The notes under the pieces are model-generated. The model had not been told where the DNA came from. It was given only the letters and a program-made list of their open reading frames with translations, and did not search any database. A stretch of 64,000 bases of DNA from Boesenbergia rotunda (taxonomy: Eukaryota > Streptophyta > Magnoliopsida > Zingiberales > Zingiberaceae). The DNA lies in the NCBI GenBank assembly GCA_024364735.1, contig JAGFNQ010009990.1, forward strand, positions 124,001-188,000. Direction: 5' to 3'. The position numbers and the translations under genes are program-made. How positions within the stretch are numbered: the stretch's first letter is position 1; each line of letters opens with the position of its first letter. Shown piece after piece: positions 44,241 through 55,524 of the stretch.

Positions 44241-44337
44241 TCCCAACACAAAGATAGAATCCATATCTCACTTAGAAAATAGGATCTTCAATAGGTAATC
44301 AATATTGGACATGTTTTTGATGTTGATTTTTCAATTA

Positions 44338-44342
<5 letters not shown>

Positions 44343-44373
<31 letters not shown>
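44343..44373. repeat. (CT)n microsatellite
   Basis: About 15 CT units. Confidence 0.9.
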
Positions 44374-44377
<4 letters not shown>

Positions 44378-44399
44378 CTTTCTCTCTACGTATGTATCA

Positions 44400-44625
44400 T
44401 ATGTTCGAACTTTTTGTTCCTCAATGGCTCGGTGTGACCATACTTTTGATGTTTGGGCAAAAACTTTAAGTTAAACTTTGTGTTTGCATTTGAATTGTGT
44501 GTTTAACGATGTAGTGATTTAGTTATACGCACATGGAGGTGACTTGACATAGTTAAGGTTGTAAGTACTCGTGGCTCTAGGTCCATTGAAGACGGGAGAA
44601 TGGTGGTATAAGACATCTAAGGGAC
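44400..44625 (+). repeat. LTR fragment related to 21197-22378
   Basis: Shares the words 'ggtgtgaccat', 'ttttgatgtttgggcaaa', 'tttaagtta' and a trailing 'cacatggaggtgacttgacatag' with the solo LTR family. It is cut off by element B at 44626. Borders unclear. Confidence 0.4.
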
Positions 44626-44630
44626 TGTAG

Positions 44631-45544
44631 TGTAAGTACCCCTGGTTGATTTTGATGTGATCAACCAATTTAAGTTAGGTCCTGGTATGTTTAATCCTTC
44701 TGCTAAGTGTGCAGGAGCTTAGGTACGGAGGAAGTCAAGCGTAAGACGTAGCGGACGAGAAGGATTGTGCGGGGAAGTGAGCCGACGGGCTCGGTACAAT
44801 CCGAGGGACGCGGAAGCTGCGGAAGAGTACGCCGGTGGAGCGAGAAGGACATGCGCAGTGTTCGAGAGACGAGAAGCCGGGAGGAAGGACGCTCGAGGGG
44901 CGAAAGGTCGAAGTCGGGTTCGGGTGAGCCTAACTCCGGTTGGCCGAAAATCACCCAGAAGACGAAGAATCAAAAAGACTGGTCCAAGAGCTCAAAAGAA
45001 AAGAGAAAATTATTTGGTACTGGTCCAAGCGCCTAAAAGAAAAGAGAAAATTATTTGGTGCTAAGAAGATTCGAACCTGGGACCCCACTGTTAGATGTCT
45101 CTATACTTACCGAATGGGATAAACAGGTGATGTGAATAAGTTGATGTGAGCCAAAGATAAAGTTAATCACTTGCTGCGAATAGAAGCAAAGTTTTAATTA
45201 AGCTTTATCTTCTAAAAGATAACTTTATCCTTTAATCAGATCTAATGGATGCAGTTTAATCCCATCCAAGATTAACTGTCCAGATTATATCCATGGATCA
45301 ACGACCAAGAGAAAATTCATTAAAAATCAATCATTTTTATTCATTCTTGTAAAATCTCTAAAAGTCTAGCGTGCTATTTTTGTAAAGCTTCTCCGCCACA
45401 AGGAGATTTTTTATTGAGCGTCCACTGCCTTGGAAGCAACGTTCTCAGTTGCGACCAAGTTTTTTTTAAGACGAGTGTTTCCACTTTCATAAATTTTTTT
45501 TCCGTCTATTCACCCCCCTCTAGCCGGTCCAACCCGGTCCAACA
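44631..45544 (+). repeat. LTR 1 of element B
   Basis: TGTAAGTACCCC...CCGGTCCAACA. Contains a 45-bp internal tandem duplication (44980-45060, ACTGGTCCAAGCGC...AATTATTTGG) and GATTCGAACCTGGGACCCC at 45068, whose complement looks like a tRNA B-box. Confidence 0.88.
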
Positions 45545-45546
45545 AG

Positions 45547-45558
45547 TGGTATCAGAGC
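45547..45558 (+). other. primer-binding site of element B
   Basis: TGGTATCAGAGC, initiator tRNA-Met type, two bases after LTR 1. A mutated second copy (TGGTATCGGAGC) follows LTR 2 at 50922-50933. Confidence 0.9.
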
Positions 45559-45608
45559 CAAGGTCGTCGCAGAAGGACTAATCGCCGACTGCAGTAATTT
45601 CAAGAAAA

Positions 45609-48600
45609 ATGGTTGGAGCCGTAATCTACCCGCCAAAATTTGAGGGGGAGTTCGCGATGTGGAAGCACCGAATGCAGGTATTTTTTAAAACAGATATTGA
45701 ACTGCTATTAACTATGAAAAATGATTTTTCAGTTCCAAAAGACAACAATGACAATGATAAAGAAATAGAGTCGTGGACTAAGAAGGAGCAAGCGGACTTT
45801 GTAGCAAATGGCAAAGCGGAATTTCATCTACTAGCCGTTCTTCCCACACAAGAAGTCAACTGCATCGGAAATTACAACTCGGCAAAAGAGCTCTGGGAGA
45901 AATTCCTGGAATTACATGAAGGTACCTCAGATGCAAAATTGGCGCGACGAGACCTTCTTTGAAGCCAACTGACAAACCTCCGGAAAGATGATGGAGAATC
46001 AGTTGTGTAGCGACCCGCCTTCTCTGCCTTAGACGGATCGTTACTTCTGTCTACTTCTCTACTCTAACGCACGACTAAAAATGCGGAAGTCTTTTTTTTT
46101 CTTTTAAATTCATCTAAGAATGATATTCTAACTTAAGTAGTCATGCATGATACCATGTCACACTTTTTTTTTCCTCAAAAACTCGTAAGATGATACTTAT
46201 TGAAACCTGCCTCACCCAACTCAACTTTCGGGTATCAGTCGACTGATACTGTATCAGTCGACTGATAGGCCTGAAATCTGAATTTTCAGGTTTCGGCACT
46301 TGCTTCAAAACTCCACCAAACCTATACTTTCGAGCCATATAGAATCATGACACCATTTCTATACTCTATGTCAGTTTTCTAAACAATTTAGCCAATCAAA
46401 ATGAATCCATAAACTTGAAATTAGGACTTCTGCGGAAGAAAATGAGCTATTCGAGTTTATATGAACTTTAACAATAGAGTTTGTACCAATCTTGACTCCT
46501 ATGCATTCATCACACCAAATACATGTTCTATAACCTTGCTAAAGCATTATGAAACATGAATGCAACTTTTCTAAACATATTTAAGCAATAAAAACTTGAT
46601 TCAAAGAGGAATTAATACTATCTTGGCACAAACATCTATTTCTCCAACAAAGTATCAATATTTCCAACTACTCACACTTTTACTCATCCAATGCAATCAT
46701 AAGGATATGTAGGCTAAATGAAATAACATGGAATCTTTACTCTAAGAAATTGAGCATGTAAAACTATCCAAAGCTTAAATGTTCGCTAAACTCCATAAAG
46801 CAAGAACTTGAAATTGAATAAACTAAAACATTGTAATTCAAATAACTAAATTGTCTCGTCTCAAAGATCTCTCCAAAATCAGCCACCACACACACTTTAC
46901 TCAGCACCGCCTCGTCGCCTTCCTTCAGAATTGCTTGCCTTTACCTTTATCTGCAGTAAGAGGAAATGCAACTAGTAAGCAAAAAGCTTAGTAAGTACTA
47001 TCTAACTCACAAAATCTCGAAATGTGCAAACATGCTTCTTGATCAATATGAAAATCATATGAGATACTTATATGCTTGAAAGAAAACTAAGAACATGTAT
47101 AACTCAAAACATGCATACTCAAGCAATAATAAATCTCAATTTACTTTTCTTGGCTCAACTTGAAGCTTTAGCTATTCTTTAACTTTTTTGAAAACTCTTT
47201 AAACTTTAGAAACTTTGCTAAAGCATATACTTGAAAATAATAATCACTTGGATCCACTGAAGACATAAGTACCATCTCATGCGCGTTCCCTAAAAGGTTG
47301 GGGTAGCGAGCCACCAATCCTAATAGAGCAGACCTTGGTCTACCAGGGCCAAGACCTTGGAATTGGACACCTGGATTTCTTTAACGACGCCCTTGGACGC
47401 CGGGTACTGGCCTTAGAAAATAAAATAGCTTTTCTTTCTTTTCTTTCTTATCTGTAAATGCCTTGGCATTTTCTCGAGCACCTTGCGTGCTAAAATCCCT
47501 AAGTCTTGACTTTTGGGGATTTCTTAAGGCCTTGGCCTTTTCTTTTCTTATCTTTATCTTCTCTTTTCTTTTCTCATAACTTTCTTAGCCCCTAATCTCA
47601 CATAGGGTACTTAATCAAACTTATACAAGCATATAATGAACTAAGATTACATGCAAAAACTTAAACAAAAAGGAAATATCTCTTTTAAAAACTTTTAAGG
47701 GAAATTCTTGTGGAAAAACCGCCTCTTACTGCAGGTGAGCAGTACTTACATTGATATCTTGGACTTACAACCAAGATTGACGTCTAGGGCTCGGGAGAAA
47801 CTTGAGATCTTGGAGAATTCTTCGCGCCTACGCGTTCTCCTCGTCGAGACGAATACAACGCTCCGCTTTCTTTGATCCCTCCTTGGCCGGCGCCCCTTGG
47901 AAGAGAGGAGAAGGGCTTGGGCGGGCGTGCGTGAGAGGGAGAGGCTGCTTCGCGCGGCTAGGGTGAGGAAGAGAAACCCAAAATTCCAATTTCCTCTCTT
48001 AACTTATCTATTTATACTTATGGGGCGGATTGACTTAACTACACCTTAAATATATTTCTCTCCACCCTTTGCTGTGCTTGATACCCTAGCTTGGCTGGTC
48101 GCGCGCTTGCTTGGTCACGTGCTGGTCGCGGGTTCGAACCCCCCTGCTGTCCTTAAACTTTTTTCTTTTTTTTTATATACTAAACGAACTCGGAAAATTC
48201 CATAAAAATATTCTAAAAATCCCTAAAAATATCTAGAATATTTCTAAACCATTTTTAAATAATTCTAAGGACTTTAAGAACTAAAAAATGAGAATTTTGG
48301 GGCGTTACAAGTTGCACATCTACATGCTATGGTAAAAGAACTAATCACCGACCTTGAGAACCTCGGAGAAAAGGTAACAAGTCGCGATGCTCAAAGGTAC
48401 ATCTTAAACGCATTTCCGAGAACCCCGGAATGGACCTCGGTAATCGATGTGTATTTCATTTCGAAAGATTTAACGGTAAGTACATTAGAGCAATTATTTT
48501 CTACTTTGGAACTTCACGAATCTCGTTTTGTAGAAACGAATAAGAAAGCAAGCATCGTCGCACTGAACACAAGGAAGATCCAACTCGACGAGGAATCCTC

Positions 48601-49260
48601 GACTGACGACGAAACAACAAAAATGGTAAGTTCTTTTAAAAGTTTTTTTAAAGCTAACAAATTTTCAAGAACGCAGAAAAGAAGACGGTCCCCAAAGAAG
48701 TGAATAATCAGATGCTACAACTGTAAAGAGGAGGGACACCTGAAGGACCAGTGTCCTAAACTCAAAAACCAGCCAAAGAAGAAAAAGGCACTGAAGGCCA
48801 CCTGGATGAGTCCTTATCAGAAGAGTCGGAAGGTCAAGAATACGCGGGACTTGCGCTGATGGCAAATCATCAAGAAGGGAGCATTGATGAAGGGGGAGAG
48901 ACGTCAGAAGAAACCGACGACGAAGAAAGAACCTCGCTTTTCGAAAGCGACCCGGTAAGTGAGGTTTGTTTTCTTTCTCATGATCAATTATATGCAGGAG
49001 TTAAAGCCTTGCTCAAATCTAATTGTAGATTAGAAAAAGAAAATTTAAAATTGAAAAATGAATTAACACTTACATCCTCTTCTGATATTTTGAAAAATGA
49101 AAATGATAATTTGAAAAACTTAGTGCAAAAATTAGAACTTGATATTGCATATTTACGACAAAAGAAAAATAGCTTTCGTGATAATTTAAATTGGTATTTT
49201 AAAAACCACAAGGGTCAATTTAAAAAAGTACCCAAAGTTATATTCCGCCTAAGTTTTTAA
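45609..49260 (+). pseudogene. gag of element B, interrupted
   Basis: Copia-type gag starting MVGAVIYPPKFEGEFAMWKH, open to a TGA at about 45960 (an arginine CGA in the parallel frame), then split at 46005 by an LTR-like insert. It resumes at 48310 (VKELITDLENLGEKV, NAFPRTPEWTSVIDVYFIS). A second stop lies at about 48702, followed by the knuckle CYNCKEEGHLKDQC (about 48714-48755). A frameshift follows, and a long acidic/coiled tail (MANHQEGSIDEGGETSEETD ... LKNLVQKLELDIAYLRQKKN) is open at 48859-49260. The tail lacks any protease motif. Confidence 0.82.
46006..48309. mobile_element. 2.3-kb LTR-like insert in gag B (probable solo LTR)
   Basis: Perfect 5-bp duplication AGTTG (46001-46005, 48310-48314). 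Ends TGTAGCGACCC and GGGGCGTTACA form an imperfect inverted pair with TG...CA. No primer site, tract or coding sequence, so a long solo LTR is the simplest reading; long LTRs of this kind are usual in Ty3-gypsy chromoviruses. Carries the CAGTCGACTG pair (46236, 46255; 19 bp apart) and a B-box-like GGTTCGAACCC at 48131. Orientation unresolved. Confidence 0.75.
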
Positions 49261-50021
49261 TTAATCCTGTAGACAGGAATTTATTTTGGGTTCCTAAATT
49301 TGTATTAAACTGATATTTTTTTTTGGTATTATATATGTGCGCATTTTGTTTCTCTAACAAAAATTATGTTTTTATTTTTTTATGCACAATTATGCTGTCT
49401 ATCTACTGGAACTTCTTTCAAATTTTTCGAAGTATTTTTTCCAATTTTTTAAAATTTATTCTTCAAGAACTCTTATGTGTTGGTTTGTCATTTTTGGACT
49501 TGATGAACGAATTTAAAACTCAAAATTTTTGTCCAAACTCATATCTTCATCTTCGACTTTAATAAAAATATTTAGATTTTTTAAGAATTGTTTATTGAAA
49601 TATGTTTTTTTTAAAAAATTCGATAGAAAAATATTTTGATCAGATCCGGTTTTTTTTTCTTTTTTCTCCTCATCAGCTGTGGATTTTATCAAACATTTTT
49701 TTGGGAGTTTTTTAAGTCATTTTTTTTTAAAAAATGGAACTAACTTTGAAAAAAAAATGTCATTTTAAATTTGAAAAATTTGTGACAATGCGATTTTTTT
49801 TCACTTAAAATATTTTTTATTGCACTCAAAAATTTTCTTCCCTAATTATTTCCCATTTTTTGATGTGATCAAAGGGGGAGGAATAGTATTAAGTTAAGGG
49901 GTAGAATTTTAATTTATTCTAAATTAAAATTTTTTAACTTAAACTGTTTACATTATTATGCATGTTTTTTTTTGTTTACCCTAACTTAACTTGGATTGAT
50001 GCACATCAAAAAGGGGGAGAT
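49261..50021 (+). other. AT-rich non-coding internal region of element B
   Basis: T-rich sequence without gag or pol similarity, ending in AAAAAGGGGGAGAT before LTR 2. Counterpart of 20160-21104 in element A. Confidence 0.75.
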
Positions 50022-50919
50022 TGTAAGTACCCCTGGTTGATTTTGATGTGATCAACCAATTTAAGTTAGGTCCTGGTATGTTTAATCCCTTTGCTAAGTC
50101 TGCAGGAGCTTAGGTATGGAGGAAGTTGAGCGTAAGACGTAGCGGACGAGAAGGATTGTGCGGGGAAGTGAGCCGACGGGCTCGGTACAATCCGAGGGAC
50201 GCGGAAGCTGCGGAAAAGTACGCCGGTGGAGCGAGAAGGACGTGCGCGGTGTCTGAGGGACGAGAAGCCGGGAGGAAAGACGCTCGAGGGGCGAAATGCT
50301 GAAGTCGGGTTCGGGTGAGCCTAACTCCGGTTGGCCGGAAATCACCCAGAAGACGAAGAATCAAAAAGACTGGTCCAAGCGCCCAAAAGAAAAGAGAAAA
50401 TTATTTGGTACTGGTCCAAGCGCCCAAAAGAAAAGAGAAAATTATTTGGTGCCAAAAAGATTCGAACATGGGACCCCACTGCTAGATGTCTCCATACTTA
50501 CCGAATGGGATAAACAAGTGATGTGAGCCGAAGATAAAGTTAATCACCTGCTGCGAATAGAAGCAAAGTTTTAATTAAACTTTATTTTCTAAAGGATAAC
50601 CTTATCCTTTAATCAGATCTATGGACGCAGTTTAATCCCATCCAAGATTAATTGTCCAGATTATATCCATGGATCAACGACCAAGAGAAAATTCATCAAA
50701 AATCAATCTTTTTTATTCATTCTTGTAAAATATCTAAAAGTCTAGCGTGCTATTTTTGTATGGCTTCTCCGCCACAAGGAGATTTTTTATTGAGCGTCCA
50801 CTGCCGTGGAAGCAACGTTCTCAGTTGCGACCAAGTTTTTTTTAAGACGAGTGCCTCCACTTTCATAATTTTTTTTCCATCTATTCACCCCCCTCTAGCC
50901 AGTCCAACCCGGTCCAACA
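50022..50919 (+). repeat. LTR 2 of element B
   Basis: Same ends as LTR 1 (TGTAAGTACCCC, GGTCCAACA) and the same 45-bp internal duplication. It is followed directly by a second primer-binding site and gag start. Confidence 0.88.
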
Positions 50920-51191
50920 AGTGGTATCGGAGCCATGGTTGCCGTAGAAGGACTAATCGCCGACTGCAGCAATTTCAAGAAAAATGGTTGGAGCCGTAAT
51001 CTACCCGCCGAAATTTGAGGGGGAGTTCGCGATGTGGAAGCACCGAATGCAGGTATTTTTTAAAACAGATATTGAACTGCTATTAACTATGAAAAATGAT
51101 TTTTCAGTTCCAAAGGACAACAACGACAAGGATAAAGAAATAGAGTCGTGGACTAAGAAGGAGCAAGCGGACTTTGTAGCAAACGACAAAG
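50920..51191 (+). pseudogene. second, truncated gag start of element B
   Basis: Repeats the leader and the first residues (MVGAVIYPPKFEGEFAMWKH ... ADFVAN). At 51187-51191 (CAAAG) it passes without a break into the middle of an LTR. The translated frame runs on from gag into LTR sequence, a chimera with no biological meaning as a protein. Confidence 0.85.
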
Positions 51192-51731
51192 AGAAAATTA
51201 TTTGGTATTGGTCCAAGCGTCCAAAAGAAAAGAAAAAATTATTTGGTGCCAAGAAGATTCGAACCTGGGACCCCACTGCTAGATGTCTCCATACTTACCG
51301 AATGGGATAAACAAGTGATGTGAATAAGTTGATGTGAGCCGAAGATAAAGTTAATCACCTGCTATGAATAGAAACAAAGTTTTAATTAAACTTTATCTTT
51401 TAAAGGATAACCTTATCCTTTAATCAGATCTAATGGATGCAGTTTAATCCCATCCAAGATTAACTGTCCAGATTATATCCATGGATCAACGACCAAGAGA
51501 AAATTCATAAAAAATCAATCATTTTTATTCATTCTTGTAAAATCTCTAAAAGTCTAGCGTGCTATTTTTGTAAGGCTTCTCCGCCACAAGGAGATTTTTT
51601 ATTGAACGTCCACTGCCTTGGAAGCAACGTTCTCAGTTGCGACCAAGTTTTTTTTTAAGACGAGTACCTCCACTTTCATAATTTTTTTTTCGTCTATTCA
51701 CCCCCTCTAGCCGGTCCAACCCGGTCCAACC
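51192..51731 (+). repeat. LTR 3 of element B (5'-truncated)
   Basis: The last 540 bp of the LTR, with three copies of the terminal CCGGTCCAAC word instead of two. It ends ...CCAACA next to the TGTAG duplication. Confidence 0.85.
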
Positions 51732-51736
51732 CGGTC

Positions 51737-52403
51737 CAACATGTAGAACATAGAAAATCAGAGGAGGTTATGCCTAGGAAGTAGAGTATGCAAGTAGAGC
51801 AAGAAAATTGGGATAGGAAGGGAGCAAGAACTTGGTATATCCAAGGGATTACAAGCTTGGCCGAAGATTGCTAGAGATGCACTACCTAAGTGAAGCAAGA
51901 GCAATGGCATGAGTAGGGAACCCATAGGTTTGATGGGACAAGATCTCTTGGTGAAAGAGAACTATCAGTGATCTAAGAGTTGAGATCAATTAGACTCGGA
52001 AAAGGGTAACTTAAATCTAGGCAACCCTGGTTATTAGATAAACAACTAAACCATAGTTCAATTAATTGATTGCTAAGTTGATTATGTTGGTGTAGGGAGC
52101 ATCAGATAAGAGTAATCAACCTCTAGGTTTCGATGTTTGATAATACCAAGGTTTGTTCAGTTTAGCCAAAAGTTAATCCATATAAAACATGATTTTTGGA
52201 AGAGAAAATCTAGTCAAGATCAGATGACTAACAAAGAAGTCCTAATCAAGGGACTGGGCAAAAAGTCCTGATTGGGTGATTAGGCAACGAAGACCTAATG
52301 AGTGAAGCTAGATAACAAAGATCTGGTGAGTGAAGTTGGGCCTAATGAGTAAAGCTAGGTGGTGGAAATCCTGATGAGTGAAATCAAACAAAGAAAATCC
52401 TAG
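51737..52403. repeat. LTR-like sequence with repeated CCTAATGAGTGAAGC words
   Basis: 52195-52400 contains degenerate units around 'cctaatgagtgaagctagg' and 'aagtcctgat'. 52125-52160 (ATCAACCTCTAGGTTTCGAT) resembles a plant LTR start region. Borders and family are not resolved. Nothing recognised at 51737-52120. Confidence 0.4.
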
Positions 52404-52431
52404 TGACACTACCACAAAAAATAGCATTCCC

Positions 52432-52850
52432 GACAGAATTTACCGACGGAATTCCGTTGGTAAACACACTTACCGACGGAATTCCGATGGAATTTTCTCC
52501 ATCGGAGTGAAACCCATAAGTTGGAATTACCGACGGAATTTTCGTACTATCGGTAAAATTTTGACGAAATTTTATTTCCGTTGGAATATCGTTCTGACTG
52601 AATAAAAAATTCCGTCGGAAATTTCCTATGGAATTACGGTTCCATCGGAAATTTCCGACGGAAATCGGGGGGGTTTCCGTCGAAAATTTCCGATGGACTT
52701 ACGGTTCTGTCGGAAATTTCCGACGGAATCAATAATTCCGTCGGAAATTTCTGTCGGAAATTTCCGACCGGAAAACCTCCAATTACCGTCGGAAATGTTT
52801 TTGATATTTTCCGACAGAATATTAATTCCGTCGGAAATCCGTCGGTAAAT
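52432..52850. repeat. subterminal TTCCGACGGAA inverted repeats
   Basis: More than a dozen copies of an 11-bp near-palindrome in both orientations, often back to back and able to form extended hairpins. Probable transposase-binding array of the CACTA element. Confidence 0.8.
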
Positions 52851-52959
52851 AAAAAAAATTTGAAGATTTAATTTGTATTTAGGTAATACTATATATACAT
52901 TTTACAATAATAATACAAATAGAGATATAACAACAATCCAATAAAATAATGTGTCTAGA

Positions 52960-53330
52960 TCAATCACTAGATCACATTCACAACCATCACATTCACTAGA
53001 TAACAACCATTACATTCACAACTATCACATTCACTATATAACAACCATCACATTGACAACATGAATTGCATTCAAAACAATATACAAACCTGAATCAATT
53101 ACATTCAAATACAAAACAAACTTCATGTAAATATACCAAACTATCAAACACAAAACTATCAAACATAAAGCATATCCAATACCAAATTACAAACATAAAG
53201 CTATCAAATACAAACATAAAGCTATCAAATACAACATACCAAACTATCAAACATCATGTAAATATTCAAGCATATCCAATAATAAAAATCAACTACAAAC
53301 TTACCTGAACAAAAACAACTACAAACATAT
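52960..53330. repeat. degenerate short tandem repeats inside the CACTA element
   Basis: Two adjoining arrays: ACAACCATCACATTCAC-like units (about 52970-53060) and CAAACATAAAGCTATCAAAT-like units (about 53130-53270). Confidence 0.6.
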
Positions 53331-53639
53331 CCAACTCTGTGTTCCCTGAAATAAAAATCAAATCATCATACTAGTAGACCATATAAACAGAATAACAACA
53401 TGTGTCAAATTCAAATATTTTTTATAAGTAAAAACATACCTGAATCACAGAGGATCCCTGAAATAAAAATAAAAAAAATCTACATATTAGTAGACTATAT
53501 AAACAGAATAAATATATTTTATAAGGTTTAATATACGAAAAAGAACACACATCCAACAATAGATTAATCATAAATTAAAAAACTAATATGTAATTGAACA
53601 TACCTCAAAAAAACTTAATCAGCCGGTGGATGAGAGGGC

Positions 53640-54105
53640 CCTAGAGTGTCCTGTGATGGCTGACGAGGCAAAGAATCTAGGAGGAATCACATACGACTCA
53701 TGAGTTCTCTATTTTCTGCAACAAGCTGCTGATGCTCCTCATCTCTCCTTTCTCCTTCAGCTGCCCACGCCGCTTCGTCAGCGGCCCTCCCCTCCTTCTC
53801 AGCGGTCATCCATTTCGCCATCTCTCCTCGCACTGTTTGAACTTGAGTGCGCAGATCTCAATTTTCTTCTAATATTCTATGCATCTCACTATAATAAGAT
53901 GAACAGTAATTGGAACGACCCCTCGGATCCTCAAGCGATCATCAAATGCAACTCTGGTCTGAGAGCCAAGGCTGTAGAGGGTAGAGTTCTTTGTCCGTCC
54001 ACCGCCAATATCATAATATATGTCATTAAGTGCCTCGGTGGATAGAGTTTGCGACTCTCCTCCCTCTACTGCAGCCTGAGATACTTGAGCGACTCTCTCG
54101 GTCAT
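53640..54105 (-). pseudogene. CACTA transposase-related ORF (Transposase_24-like), C-terminal remnant
   Basis: Minus strand. An open frame from 54105 contains LNDIYYDIGGGRTKNSTLYS then LGSQTRVAF, the (D)xYY.(V)GGR...(V)YGLGSQ motif of plant CACTA-associated proteins (Pfam PF03004 type). After a frameshift near 53895 a charged coiled-coil tail follows (MHRILEEN ... VRGEMAKWMTAEKEGRAADE ... LVAENRELMSRM), typical of the C-terminus. A possible splice or a break separates the parts. Confidence 0.7.
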
Positions 54106-54245
54106 TTCCGCCTATATTGTAAAATAGAACATGATTAAAAAGTAATTCGATGAAAAGTACTAAAATGTAACTAAAATAAACACTAAGTAATGTTCTTACA
54201 TGGATGGTCGCAGAATGCGAATCTACGAATGTGCCATCTTTTTTT

Positions 54246-55262
54246 TGTAGGAATTCTTGAAAGAGAAAATGAAACAGCTTGTCGAAGGATCTGAGGCTCA
54301 GGGTGAGGGTCTTATTATTCGAGGAAGGACTCAGGAGAAAGACTCTGATGGTAATATCAGGGGCAGAAATAGCAATAAGATCTGTAATTATTGCAAGAAG
54401 AAGAGTTACATCAAATCTGAATGTTATAAGCTGCAGAATAAGAATAAAAGGGCAGGTGAAAATTCGAGGGAAAAACAATCAGAGAAGTCTGGTGAGGCTG
54501 ATGTTGCCGAAAATTACAGTGATGGTGAACTTCTCGTTGCCTCTAATGCTGATTTGAAGCAGAGTGAGGAATGAATTCTTGATTCTGGTTGTACGTTTCA
54601 TATGTGTCCCAATCGGGACTGGTTTTAACATATGAAACGGTTTCAAGTGATGCCATTTTGATGGGTAATAATACATCTTGCAGAATTGCTAGTATTGGTG
54701 TGGTCAGAATTAAGATGTTTGATGGTGTCATTTGGACACTTGGTAATGTGAGGCACGTTCCTGATTTGAAGAGAAATATGATCTCTTTGAGTATTCTTGA
54801 TTCTAAATGGTACAAGTACACTGGTGTAGGTGGAGCTGTGAAGGTCAGTAAAGGGTCTCTTGTTGTGATGAAGAGACTAAGGAAAACCGCCAGTTTATAT
54901 GTTTTGCAGGGATCCACAGTAATAGGTAATGTTGTCGTTACAAGGTGATATTGATAAAAGTAGATCACTTATGGGAAGCTTGTAAGAAAGCTATTTGGTT
55001 GAAAGAACTCTTCAGTGAGCTTAGCAAAGACTAGAAGATTACTACAGTCTTTTGTGATAGTCAGAGTGTCATTTTCTTCACGAAGGATCAGATGTTTTAT
55101 GAGAGGACAAAGTTCATTGATGTGAGACACTCCATATAGACAAGTTTAAGCATTACTTGAACTTGGTTGGTGCTAGATGCTGAGATTTACTTGTGGGGCT
55201 TTTATGGAAGAGGTGGAGAATATTCTTTTGAAGATTTGTGGAATTTACGTCAAGGTGAAGAT
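54246..55262 (+). pseudogene. Ty1-copia polyprotein with integrase and RT deleted
   Basis: Gag end with knuckle CNYCKKKSYIKSEC, in which the metal-binding His is Tyr. Then NYSDGELLVASNADLKQSEE, a stop where copia proteins have Trp, and the protease site LDSGCTFHMCPNRDWF. After a frameshift comes the pre-integrase stretch NVRHVPDLKRNMISLSILDS ... SLYVLQGSTVIGN. At about 54950-54975 it jumps to RNase H (ACKKAIWLKELFSEL, VFCDSQSVIFFTKDQMFYER, KFIDVRHSI). So the whole integrase and RT are missing. A purine tract leads to the LTR at 55263. Confidence 0.8.
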
Positions 55263-55524
55263 TGTTAGAGTTTGGTGACCCGAATTCTGTTTAATCCGTT
55301 AATATTTATTAGATATTTTCTTATTAATATGTTAATTAACAGATTCTTTATAAATCTGTTAATTAACAATTTCGTTATTAATTTTTTATTTGACTAAGTA
55401 TTCTAAGGTCCCTATAAATTGTGTATCTCATGGACAAGTTGTAATCAATCAATCAAGAAAGTTATTTGGTTATCTCTTCTTTCTTTTCTCTACCTCTCTT
55501 TTTCTTACTTCTTTTTACTTTATT
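55263..55524 (+). repeat. LTR of the copia element, followed by a primer-site-like word
   Basis: Starts TGTTAGAGTTTGGTGACC right after the purine tract. About 262 bp later TGATATAAGAGTTGCC (55526) resembles the primer-binding site TGGTATCAGAGTTGCC, so the sequence looks like LTR followed by 5' leader again. The terminal CA is not clear. Confidence 0.6.

Larger units (their letters stand above)
44631..51731 (+). mobile_element. LTR element B: gag-only with three LTRs
   Basis: One perfect 5-bp duplication TGTAG flanks the whole block (44626-44630, 51732-51736). Order: LTR 44631-45544 (914 bp), primer-binding site, gag (split by a 2.3-kb insert), AT-rich internal region, polypurine tract 50008-50021, LTR 50022-50919 (898 bp), a second primer-binding site and gag start (50920-51191), then a 5'-truncated LTR (51192-51731). 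A single outer duplication shows one insertion event followed by rearrangement, not two insertions. No protease or polymerase. Related to element A in gag, primer site and LTR start wording (TTGATTTTGATGTGATCAAC). Confidence 0.85.
52407..54245 (-). mobile_element. CACTA (En/Spm) element, one end plus interior
   Basis: Starts CACTACCACAAAAAATAGC, the classic CACTA terminus, preceded by TGA as possible 3-bp duplication. 52430-52850 is packed with direct and inverted TTCCGACGGAA / TTCCGTCGGAAAT words, the subterminal repeats expected for the class. The gene remnant reads leftward, so this is the element's 3' end. The opposite terminus is missing; sequence switches to a copia element near 54245. 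Confidence 0.75.
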
